A stretch of DNA of 55,112 nt from DATAXV01 sp036272915 (GTDB lineage: Bacteria > Chloroflexota > Dormibacteria > Dormibacterales > Dormibacteraceae): NCBI GenBank assembly GCA_036272915.1, contig DATAXV010000118.1, positions 1 through 55,112 of the forward strand, given 5' to 3'. The notes beneath the pieces were generated by a model. That model was given only the letters and a program-made list of their open reading frames with translations. It ran no database searches and had not been told where the DNA came from. Of this stretch, positions 42,388-49,256 are shown piece by piece. The position numbers and the translations under genes are program-made. Numbering within the stretch: the first letter of the stretch is position 1; the number at the start of each line of letters is the position of its first letter.

Positions 42388-43131
42388 TCAGCTGCCGCCG
42401 CTCCTCTCGAGGATCAGGAGCAGCCGCGACGCCGCCGCGTCGAGGTGTCCGGACATCGCCGCCGTCGTCGCCGCCGCGTCGTGGGCGGCGATCGCCTCGG
42501 GGATCGGCACGTGCTCGGCGTACGAGTCGAGGACGTTGTCGGGGAACTCGGTGAAGGTCCGGTAGATCCAGACCCGGACGATGTACTGGAGCGTCTCCAG
42601 CACGTGGGAGAGCACGGTGTTGGCGGCGGTGCGCGCGACCAGCATGTGGAAGGCGAGGTCGGCCTCGGTGAAGAGATCGGGGTGCCCGACCGCCTCGTGC
42701 ATCGCGGCCAGCTGGGCCTGGATGGCGGCCACCTGCTCGTCGGTCGCGCGCTCCGCGGCGAGGCCGGCCATCTGGCTCTCGACGATGCGCCGCGCCTCGA
42801 TCACCTCCCGGGTCTCGTGGGCGCCGACCAGGAGTCCCCAGGCGACGGGCTTGGTGATCAGCCCCTTGCCCTCGCCCACGAACATCCCGTCGCCACCGAC
42901 GACCCGAACGATGCCCAGCGTGCTCAGCGTCTTGATCGCCTCGCGGAGGGAGGAGCGGCCGACGGCGAGCATGTTCATCAGCTGGCGCTCGCTGGGCATG
43001 CGGTCGCCCATCGTCAGCCCGCTCTCGAGGATGAACGTGGTCAGCCGCTGGACGATCTCGTCGGGCAGCGAGGAGCGCTCGATGGGCTCCATGTGCGCCC
43101 ACTGGCCCAGGCTGTCTCCGGTCTCAGTCAT
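42388..43131 (-). CDS. FadR/GntR family transcriptional regulator
   Basis: A 247-residue regulator. Residues of about 20-85 hold the winged helix (SLPDEIVQRLTTFILESGLTMGDRMPSERQL, VGRSSLREAIKTLSTLGIVRVVGGDGMFV). Residues of about 105-235 form an all-helical FCD ligand domain (RRIVESQMAGLAAERA, DLAFHMLVARTAANTVLSHVLETL, HVPIPEAIAAHDAAAT), where the Asp/His set binds a metal. It should sense a sugar acid and control the lactonase/hydrolase/dehydrogenase genes downstream. It is the first gene of that operon. Confidence 0.92.
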   Translation of the reverse strand: MTETGDSLGQWAHMEPIERSSLPDEIVQRLTTFILESGLTMGDRMPSERQLMNMLAVGRSSLREAIKTLSTLGIVRVVGGDGMFVGEGKGLITKPVAWGLLVGAHETREVIEARRIVESQMAGLAAERATDEQVAAIQAQLAAMHEAVGHPDLFTEADLAFHMLVARTAANTVLSHVLETLQYIVRVWIYRTFTEFPDNVLDSYAEHVPIPEAIAAHDAAATTAAMSGHLDAAASRLLLILERSGGS

Positions 43132-43248
43132 GACGTTCCTCCGGCACCGTCGATCCTGCCACCCGGGACGGTGCCGATCCTGATCGGCGGCGGAGCCGTG
43201 ACGGTCATCCCGGAAGGGCGGCGGGCCGCGATCCCACCCCTTGCCGGC

Positions 43249-43503
43249 TCACGACGCGGCGGGCGGGATCGGTGTGGAGAGCACCGGGCGCCTCCGGACC
43301 GTCTCCGTCACGAGCCGGATCGGGATCAGGGGCGCGGCGACCACCAGGCCGAGGATCAGGTAGTTGGCGGTGAAGCCGATGTGCTGGATGATAGCGCCGG
43401 ACAGAAGCACGATGAACGTGCCGGCGGTGCCGATGAAGACGGCCTCGGCGAGGCCCATCGCCGACTCCGACGCCGGGAGGCCGAGCACACGGACGCCCTG
43501 ACC
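43249..43503 (-). pseudogene. MFS transporter, C-terminal remnant
   Basis: From about 43503 the minus strand reads VRVLGLPASESAMGLAEAVF, then IGTAGTFIVLLSGAIIQHIG and FTANYLILGLVVAAPL, ending LVTETVRRR plus a short tail. This is the last two helices of an MFS sugar-type transporter. The part before it is missing or unrelated. It lies just upstream of the FadR operon on the same strand, so a former transporter for that pathway has probably been deleted. Confidence 0.7.
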
Positions 43504-43545
43504 GGGGGCCGGCTCACGAACGGGTTGGCAACACGGCCCCAAGCA

Positions 43546-43809
43546 CTACTCCGGAAGCTCTGTCCACTTCTGGACCCGGATTGCCTCGGGACGTTCCGCC
43601 GGTGAGTCGCCTCCCGGACGGGGTTGGCACGAGGTGAGAACCGGCATTTCGCGGAGCAGAGGCACGTCGCCGATGTCGGCGGTGTGCTGCCGCGGCACCC
43701 ACGGGGCACTCTCTGATGGTTGACTCCGCACGGTCGCTTCCAACCGTTCCGAGGGCATTGTGCGCACTTTATAGAGCGAACGTTCGGGACCCTTCGGGAG
43801 TTCGGGCAT
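43546..43809 (-). CDS. Hypothetical protein, 87 residues
   Basis: An ATG at 43809 opens an 87-codon frame (MPELPKGPERSLYKVRTMPS ... RVQKWTELPE). It is charged and proline-rich with no hydrophobic stretch. Codon use is less GC-biased at third positions than in neighbours, and no clear ribosome site is seen. It lies between an epimerase gene and an MFS remnant. I recognise no family; it may be a recent acquisition or just an open frame. Confidence 0.35.
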   Translation of the reverse strand: MPELPKGPERSLYKVRTMPSERLEATVRSQPSESAPWVPRQHTADIGDVPLLREMPVLTSCQPRPGGDSPAERPEAIRVQKWTELPE

Positions 43810-43834
43810 GAAGCCACTCTGCGCCGCCGTCCAC

Positions 43835-44800
43835 TCAGCGTTCGTGGCCAGCGCGCAGCCAGGCGAGGTAGTCCGCGACTGCTTGCTCGGTGTCGTAGGC
43901 GGGCTCGTAGCCCGTGTCCTCGCGCAGCCGACCGATGTCGAGGAACACCGCCTGCCCGGACCCTGCCGGGTTGTGGCCCTCGGCAAGGTCGACCCGCGCG
44001 TTCGGAATGATCCTTCGGATCGCAACGGCGACCTCGCAGTTGGTCATCACCCTTCCGGCGGCGATGTTGTATGTCCGGTACCTCAGACGCGGCGCGAGCT
44101 GCAGCAGCGCGATCGCCCTGCCGCAGTCCTTCGCGTAGCACGCGTCGATCCCGTCGTCGGCGTACGCGCGTGAGCGCAACGCCGAGAAGTCCGGCTCGAC
44201 GCCACAGGCGGCGGCGTGCACGAGCTGCGGCACCGCGGTGAACGAAGAATTCAGGTTGCCACCCGGGCCCCAGGGGGAGATCCGGTAGTTGACGATCTCG
44301 ATCCCGCTGGGTCCGGCCAGGTAGTCCGCCAACAGCTCGCCGATCTTCTTGAACGCCGGGATCGGGTGGAACGCGGCCAGCGGCAGGGGCAGGTCCTCGC
44401 GCAGCGGGCTCTCGGCGGCAACGCCCCCATAGACCCCGATCGTGGAAGCGAGCCCCACGCGCGGCACCCGCCAGATGCTGGCCGCCTGCACCACGTTGAG
44501 CAGGGTGCCGATCGCCGTGCGCGCTCCCTCGACGGGCTCGGCCGCTCCGGGCGGCCACGGCACCGACCCCGCCAAGTGCACGATGCCGGTGATCGTATAT
44601 CGCGTGCCGATCTCGCGCAGCGCCGGCAGATCGGCGACGTCGGCACGCTCCGTGAACACCCGCTTGCCCGCCTCGCCGGCCAGGTCGTCGGGAAGAGCCG
44701 GTTCGCGGCGCTGGACCAGGACGCATGACTCCCCGAGGTCGAGCAGCGCCCGCGTGGTGTGCGTCCCGACGAAACCCAGGCCGCCCGTCACCGGGATCAC
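43835..44800 (-). CDS. NAD-dependent epimerase/dehydratase family protein
   Basis: A 321-residue extended SDR. The cofactor motif is VTGGLGFVGTHTTRALLD. ADVADLPAL gives the adenine-binding Asp, VHLAGS follows, and the catalytic region has GLASTIGVYG. The active-site YxxxK is changed: where Tyr-x-x-x-Lys is expected the sequence reads FHPIPAFKKIGE, so only Lys is clear. It may be non-enzymatic or use another residue. It is divergent from a MarR regulator, with strong palindromes between. Confidence 0.8.
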   Translation of the reverse strand: MIPVTGGLGFVGTHTTRALLDLGESCVLVQRREPALPDDLAGEAGKRVFTERADVADLPALREIGTRYTITGIVHLAGSVPWPPGAAEPVEGARTAIGTLLNVVQAASIWRVPRVGLASTIGVYGGVAAESPLREDLPLPLAAFHPIPAFKKIGELLADYLAGPSGIEIVNYRISPWGPGGNLNSSFTAVPQLVHAAACGVEPDFSALRSRAYADDGIDACYAKDCGRAIALLQLAPRLRYRTYNIAAGRVMTNCEVAVAIRRIIPNARVDLAEGHNPAGSGQAVFLDIGRLREDTGYEPAYDTEQAVADYLAWLRAGHER

Positions 44801-44814
44801 TCCCTACTCCGATT

Positions 44815-44867
44815 CGCTAGCATGCTAATGATCCTAGCGACTACATCGCTAGCGTGCTAGCGACTAC
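44815..44867 (+). promoter_or_regulatory. Double MarR operator between epimerase and MarR genes
   Basis: CGCTAGCGTGCTAGCG (44847-44862) is a perfect 7-2-7 palindrome. CGCTAGCATGCTAATG (44815-44830) is a near copy, 32 bp apart. CTAGCGACTAC is also repeated at 44834 and 44857. TACTCT (44865-44870), 6 nt before the MarR ATG, overlaps the second site, so binding would shut off MarR itself and probably the divergent epimerase. Confidence 0.75.
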
Positions 44868-44876
44868 TCTCGGAGG

Positions 44877-45293
44877 ATGGCCGAACTGCTCGGGCTGTTC
44901 ACGCGCGTCTCCAAGCTGCTCCGAGAAGCCACCGATGACGCGATGGGTCGGCACGGCGTCAGAGTTGGCCAGCACATCGTGCTGACGGCGCTCTGGGAGC
45001 AGGATGGACTCGCACCGGGGGAGATCGCCCGCCGCCTCGGCACCACCACGCCCACCATCGTCAACACGGCGACCCGGATGGAGGAGGCCGGCCTGGTGGT
45101 CCGCAGGCCAGACCCGGCGGACGCGCGTCTGGTCCGCCTCTACCTCACGCCCCGCGCCCGGTCGGCCCGCGACTCGGTCCGGGAGGCCCGCGCCGCGCTG
45201 GAACGCCACGCCACGGCCACCCTGACCGCCGAGGAGCTTGAGCATCTCCGCTCAGCGCTCACGAAGATCATCGCCCGGCTCCAGGATTCTTAG
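44877..45293 (+). CDS. MarR family transcriptional regulator
   Basis: A 138-residue winged-helix regulator: FTRVSKLLREATDDAMGRHG, LAPGEIARRLGTTTPTIVNTATRMEEAGLVVRRPDPADARLVRLYLTP. The wing with DPADAR is typical. It is a dimeric DNA-binding repressor, probably for phenolic or oxidant ligands. Its message is likely leaderless (TACTCT 6 nt upstream), although a GGAGG lies directly against the ATG. It controls itself and the divergent epimerase through the CTAGC palindromes. Confidence 0.9.
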   Translation: MAELLGLFTRVSKLLREATDDAMGRHGVRVGQHIVLTALWEQDGLAPGEIARRLGTTTPTIVNTATRMEEAGLVVRRPDPADARLVRLYLTPRARSARDSVREARAALERHATATLTAEELEHLRSALTKIIARLQDS

Positions 45294-45398
45294 TGGACGG
45301 CAGCGCAGATCGTGGCGGATCGGCGACATGGACTCGCACGAAGTCACGCTTCCTCCGGCACGCGCTATGACCCGCCACGGACTTCCGCCGCGGACCAC

Positions 45399-45896
45399 TT
45401 AGTGGGCCGAGCCGGGCTCCCGCATGCCGGGATGGACGCCGGGGATCAGTCCCTGCTGGTCGGCGATGCGGGTGAGGAGGGCGCGAAGCCGGCCTCGCTC
45501 CTCCTCATCGAGCGCAGCGGTGAAGTCCAGCTCATGGGCCACGGACGCGGCCCCGATCTCGGCCATCAACCTCCCGCCCGCCTGGGTCAGGTGGATGGCG
45601 TTGTTGCGCCGGTCGTCGGGGTTGCGCCTGCGCTCCACCGCGCCGCGCTCCTCCAGCGCGTCGAGCAGCGTCACCAGGCGGGTCGGCGGCGTCTGGAGGT
45701 CGCCGGCCAGAGCCAGCTGGCTCCGCCCGGGGTTTCGGGCGATGGCGACCAGTACCCCGACCTGGGGCGGGGTCAAGTCCAGGGCGGCGATCCGCTCCGC
45801 GTAGCGGCGAGCGCCGTGGGCACCCAGCTGCGCGATGAGGAAGGCGTTCCCGAGGTGCCCCGGACGGAAGGCGGCGATCTTCGGGATCGGCTTCAT
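45399..45896 (-). CDS. MarR family transcriptional regulator
   Basis: A 165-residue winged-helix regulator: LTPPQVGVLVAIARNPGRSQLALAGDLQTPPTRLVTLLDALEERGAVERRRNPDDRRNNAIHLT. The ATG at 45896 is preceded by a perfect TATAAT (45903-45908) at 6 nt and no ribosome site, so it is a leaderless message. The longer reading from 45923 would start inside the promoter. It is divergent from an SDR gene and probably represses it. Confidence 0.9.
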   Translation of the reverse strand: MKPIPKIAAFRPGHLGNAFLIAQLGAHGARRYAERIAALDLTPPQVGVLVAIARNPGRSQLALAGDLQTPPTRLVTLLDALEERGAVERRRNPDDRRNNAIHLTQAGGRLMAEIGAASVAHELDFTAALDEEERGRLRALLTRIADQQGLIPGVHPGMREPGSAH

Positions 45897-45902
45897 GTCG
45901 GA

Positions 45903-45940
45903 ATTATACCGTTGACAAATCATTACAGTAGATGAATCAT
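45903..45940. promoter_or_regulatory. Divergent promoters for MarR and SDR genes
   Basis: On the minus strand TATAAT at 45903-45908 is the -10 for the MarR gene. On the plus strand TTGACA (45912-45917) with a 17-bp spacer to AATCAT (45935-45940) is a good promoter for the SDR. The two overlap, so one bound regulator could block both. Confidence 0.6.
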
Positions 45941-45995
45941 ATAGATGGCGTAATCAATTTCAAAGCCGACCGGGCGTCGAAGGAGGCAGTGGGAA

Positions 45996-46775
45996 ATGAC
46001 CAGCGCAGGCATGTCGGATTCGATGGTGGGACGGGTCGCGATCGTGACCGGGGCGAGCCGCGGCATCGGTGCCACGACGGCGCGGGTGCTCCACCGCGCG
46101 GGCGCCTCGGTGGTGCTCGCCGCCCGAGACCGGGCCGCGCTCGATGAGCTCGCAGGTGAGCTCGGTGAGAGGGCCCTCCCGGTCGTCACCGACGTGTCCG
46201 ATCCCGTCTCGGTCGAGCACATGGTCGAGGCTGCGGTCGGCACCTTCGGCCGGCTCGACGCGGCCGTGAACGGCGCGGCCGGTGGAGGGACGAGGCCGAC
46301 CCCGCTCGGCGAGCTGCCCGTGGACGCCTTCGACGGCGCCATCGCCGTCTCGCTGCGCGGGGTGTTCCTGTCCATGCGCTTCGAGATCCCGGCCATGCTC
46401 GCGTCAGGCGGCGGCTCGATCGTGAACATCGCGTCGACGGCCGGGCTGCAGGGCGTTGGCGGCATCGCCGGGTACGTGGCGGCGAAGCACGGCGTGGTCG
46501 GCCTGACCCGCAGCGCCGCCATCGACTACGCGTCGCGTGGTGTTCGTGTCAACGCCATCGCGCCCGGTCCAATCGCCACCAACCAGCTGCGCGGTCTGGG
46601 TCCGGACATGGCGGAGAGGGTCCGCTCGTCGATCCCGATGCACCGCACGGGAACCCCGGAGGAGTGCGGCGAGCTGGCGCTGTGGCTCTGCTCCGATGCC
46701 TCCGCCTTCATCACGGGGACGGCGATCCCGATCGACGGCGGAAAGCTGGCCGGCATGCCCGCCTATGGCTCCTGA
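45996..46775 (+). CDS. SDR family oxidoreductase
   Basis: A 259-residue classic SDR. TGASRGIG is at residues of about 18-25, then VLAARDR (a basic residue after beta-2, favouring NADP), NGAAGG, the catalytic Ser in NIASTAG, and YVAAKHG. It reduces or oxidises a small carbonyl or alcohol; the substrate is unknown. An AGGAGG site lies 10 nt before the ATG. It is controlled by the divergent MarR protein (inference). Confidence 0.9.
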   Translation: MTSAGMSDSMVGRVAIVTGASRGIGATTARVLHRAGASVVLAARDRAALDELAGELGERALPVVTDVSDPVSVEHMVEAAVGTFGRLDAAVNGAAGGGTRPTPLGELPVDAFDGAIAVSLRGVFLSMRFEIPAMLASGGGSIVNIASTAGLQGVGGIAGYVAAKHGVVGLTRSAAIDYASRGVRVNAIAPGPIATNQLRGLGPDMAERVRSSIPMHRTGTPEECGELALWLCSDASAFITGTAIPIDGGKLAGMPAYGS

Positions 46776-46890
46776 GGTGCCGCCCGGTGCGGGCCAGCCG
46801 GCCGTCCGGCGGGGACATGACCCCGGGCGATGACCTGCCGAGCTGAGCCGGTGATCAGCTTTGGTCGTGGCGGTCAGCGGGCCGCGGGAT

Positions 46891-46911
46891 GCTGCCGAAT
46901 CCATCGGCAGC
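46891..46911. terminator. 8-bp stem hairpin after the SDR gene
   Basis: GCTGCCGA and TCGGCAGC enclose a 5-nt loop. There is no T run after it. It is 115 bp past the SDR stop and about 90 bp before the next gene. It could be a U-less terminator of the actinobacterial type or a regulatory hairpin for the next gene. Confidence 0.35.
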
Positions 46912-46997
46912 GATCCGCAGGGGTCGCTCGATCGTGTTGAAGACATGAGGTCATATCGACCGGGAGTTCCCAGGCCCATGAAACGATGGAGGTAGGC

Positions 46998-48392
46998 ATG
47001 CGGCGCCTGATCACCGGACCGCGGGCGGCGATGGCGACGGTGGTGGCGGTTGCGCTGGCGCTCGTGATGCCGGTCGCTGCGGGCGCGCAGCCGGCGCCGA
47101 ACGCGCGGCCCGCGGGCGGCGCCGTCGTCGCCGGCGCGGCCACGGTCGCCACCACCCCCAGCACCACGATGGTGGTCCAGACCAGCCAGCGCGCGGCGAT
47201 CAACTGGCAGAGCTTCAACATCGGCTCCCAACAGGAGCTCCGGATCAACCAGCCCAGCGCCGCGGCCATCACGCTCATGCGGGTGGTCGGTCCCAACCCC
47301 TCGCAGATCGCCGGCAGGATCGACTCCAACGGCATGATCGTGCTCACCAACGGCGCCGGCGTCGTCATCTACAAGGGCGCCCAGGCCAACGATGCCGGTG
47401 TGGTCATCTCCGCTCCAGGCATCACCAACGAGAACCTCATGGCCGGCAAGATGACCTTCGATCGGGCCGCCAAGCCCGGCGCCACGGTCGAGGTGGCGGG
47501 CGACATCACGGTCGCCGATGGGGGGCCGCTGACCCTGCTCGCGCCGGGCGTGCAGAGCAGTGGGATCCTGGATGCGCAACGTGGCTCGGTCTATCTACTC
47601 GGCGCCGATACCGCGACGTTGAACATGACCGGGCACTCGCCCGTGACGCTCGGCGTCCCCAATCAGGTGACGGCGGCGCCGGCCAATCCGTCCGGGGCGC
47701 TCGTCTCGCTGACAGGTCAGATCCAGGCGCAGGGAGGTTTCGTTGAGGTCGAGGGCAGTGCGGCGGACGGTCTCGTCGAGAATCTCGTCAAGATCAGCGG
47801 ATCCGTCTCGACACCGACGGCGGGAGCAGCCACCGGCGAGATCACGGTCGGCGGGATCGGCGGCGGCGCTCTCGTGACCGGAACGCTCGCGGCGCGCGGG
47901 GGGGCTCCAGGCGAGGCCGGCGGGAAGGTTGGTATCGAGGCCTCCGGGACGGTCGCTCTCAAAGGCAGTGCGATCGTGAACACGGCCGGCGAGGCGGGCG
48001 GAGGCGTGATCGCGGTCGGCACCACGCTCGCCCGTGCCGAGGGCGGTCCATCGGTGATGGGTGAGAGCATCTCGTCGGAGGTGACGGTCGGCTCGGGCGT
48101 GAAGCTCAACGCCGACGCGCTCGGCAATGGCGCGGGCGGCAGGGTGACGCTGCTCGCGACCGGGGTCGACGACTTCGGCGGCACCATCACCGCCACCGGT
48201 GGCCCGCATGGAGGAAACGGGGGCTTCGTCGAAGTCAGCGGCAACACGGTCGGCCTCACCGGGATGGTCGACGTCTCGGCGCCGATGGGCACGACCGGCA
48301 CGCTGCTCCTGGATCCCGTGAAGCTCACCTGCCGCCTGCGCGGGTGGAACTCGCCGACGCCGCCGCCGGCCGGGTGCGTCCTGGCCGGTTGA
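46998..48392 (+). CDS. Exported protein with filamentous-haemagglutinin N-terminal (TPS) domain
   Basis: A 464-residue protein. Residues 1-33 are a clear signal peptide (MRRLITGPRAAMATVVAVAL ... GAQP). Residues of about 38-290 match the two-partner-secretion domain: GGAVVAGAATVATT, QRAAINWQSFNIGSQQELRI, VGPNPSQIAGRIDSNGMIVL and VVIYKGAQANDAGVVIS. The NPNG box is replaced by NGAG. Gly-rich beta-helix repeats follow, then a sudden end after TGTLLLDP, where relatives continue with long passenger repeats. A GGAGG site lies 6 nt upstream. In diderms a TpsB pore exports such proteins; none is in the window. I infer a short surface or secreted beta-helix protein. Confidence 0.82.
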   Translation: MRRLITGPRAAMATVVAVALALVMPVAAGAQPAPNARPAGGAVVAGAATVATTPSTTMVVQTSQRAAINWQSFNIGSQQELRINQPSAAAITLMRVVGPNPSQIAGRIDSNGMIVLTNGAGVVIYKGAQANDAGVVISAPGITNENLMAGKMTFDRAAKPGATVEVAGDITVADGGPLTLLAPGVQSSGILDAQRGSVYLLGADTATLNMTGHSPVTLGVPNQVTAAPANPSGALVSLTGQIQAQGGFVEVEGSAADGLVENLVKISGSVSTPTAGAATGEITVGGIGGGALVTGTLAARGGAPGEAGGKVGIEASGTVALKGSAIVNTAGEAGGGVIAVGTTLARAEGGPSVMGESISSEVTVGSGVKLNADALGNGAGGRVTLLATGVDDFGGTITATGGPHGGNGGFVEVSGNTVGLTGMVDVSAPMGTTGTLLLDPVKLTCRLRGWNSPTPPPAGCVLAG

Positions 48393-48708
48393 CTCCTCTG
48401 AACGCCTGAGCCATCGGTTCCCCTCCCAGCAGCCCCCGGATCGCCGGTCCCCTCAATCCGCGATCCGGGGGCCTCGACCTGCCGAGGCAGCGTCGCCAGA
48501 GGACCGGCAACCCCGTCGGTCTGGGTGGTGAACTCGATCGGACGTGGTCGGGCCGCTGTCCTCACGGCTGCTCCGATCCCTCGGCGCCGCGCGGATCGCC
48601 GCCGCCGGTCCGGCCCTGACCGCCCTCGGGCTGATCCTCATCAGCCGGCCTCCGGATTTCAGGGCAGCCGTTCCCTCGAGGCTCCACCAGCCGGCCGGAG
48701 TCGGGCTC
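48393..48708. other. Gene-poor interval with one long hairpin
   Basis: There is no convincing gene between the haemagglutinin-type gene and the MarR gene that ends at 48709. The only structure seen is the 13-bp inverted repeat listed next. Open plus-strand frames here are antisense to the MarR gene. Confidence 0.5.
48432..48472. terminator. 13-bp inverted repeat, likely terminator
   Basis: GCCCCCGGATCGC (48432-48444) and GCGATCCGGGGGC (48460-48472) pair perfectly around a 15-nt loop, about 40 bp past the haemagglutinin-type stop. There is no T run, as in many high-GC Gram-positive terminators. It could serve both the plus-strand gene and the converging MarR gene. Confidence 0.6.
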
Positions 48709-49176
48709 CTACAGATCCGCGTCGAGGCGGGTGGTGAGGTCGGAGACCAGACGGTCGACCAGCCGGGTCAGGTCGCGCTGGTCCTGGGCGGTCCAGCCGG
48801 CCATGGCATCCGCGAACCAGCGACGCACGACGTGGAGATACCGGCCGGTGATCAGGCGGCCCTCCGCGGTGAGCGTGATCAGGCGGGCGCGCTGATCCTC
48901 CTGGTCGACCACGCGCTCGGTCAGTCCGCGTCGCTCCAGTCCCTGCACGTGCCGGGTCACGTGTGGACCCGCCACGTGCATCAGCGTGGCGATCTGGCCT
49001 ATCCGCAGAGGCCCTCCGGACATGTGCAGGTTGACCAGAACGGTCATTGCCGGACGTTCCAGCCGCAGCTCGGTCGCCGCGACCGCCCGATCGAACAGCT
49101 CACCCCGGCCGAGCAGAGAGCTCAGCCGGGCCAGGCGGGGAAGCAGCTCCGCCAGCGTGTCCTCGGCCATGTCCAC
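48709..49176 (-). CDS. MarR family transcriptional regulator
   Basis: A 155-residue regulator: LLPRLARLSSLLGRGELFDRAVAATELRLERPAMTVLVNLHMSGGPLRIGQIATLMHVAGPHVTRHVQGLERRGLTERVVDQEDQRARLITLT. The helix-turn-helix and basic wing are complete. The GTG at 49176 and an ATG 6 nt inside are both possible starts; GGGGGTGG precedes the ATG. It is divergent from the FAD monooxygenase and is flanked by TTACCTAA-type operators, so it probably represses that gene. Confidence 0.9.
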   Translation of the reverse strand: MDMAEDTLAELLPRLARLSSLLGRGELFDRAVAATELRLERPAMTVLVNLHMSGGPLRIGQIATLMHVAGPHVTRHVQGLERRGLTERVVDQEDQRARLITLTAEGRLITGRYLHVVRRWFADAMAGWTAQDQRDLTRLVDRLVSDLTTRLDADL

Positions 49177-49180
49177 CCCC

Positions 49181-49248
49181 GTTAGCTAATTACCTAACTT
49201 AGGTATATGGTTGCCCTCGACACCAGAAGTTTACCTAAGTTACGTAAG
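49181..49248. promoter_or_regulatory. TTACCTAA-type MarR operators
   Basis: TTAGCTAATTACCTAA (49182-49197) and the overlapping TTACCTAACTTAGGTA (49190-49205) are near palindromes beside the MarR start. TTACCTAAGTTACGTAAG (49231-49248) repeats the motif just before the monooxygenase ribosome site. All share TTAC(C/G)TAA half-sites, which is typical for MarR-controlled divergent pairs. The second site would block the monooxygenase start. Confidence 0.7.
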
Positions 49249-49256
49249 GAGTGGTC

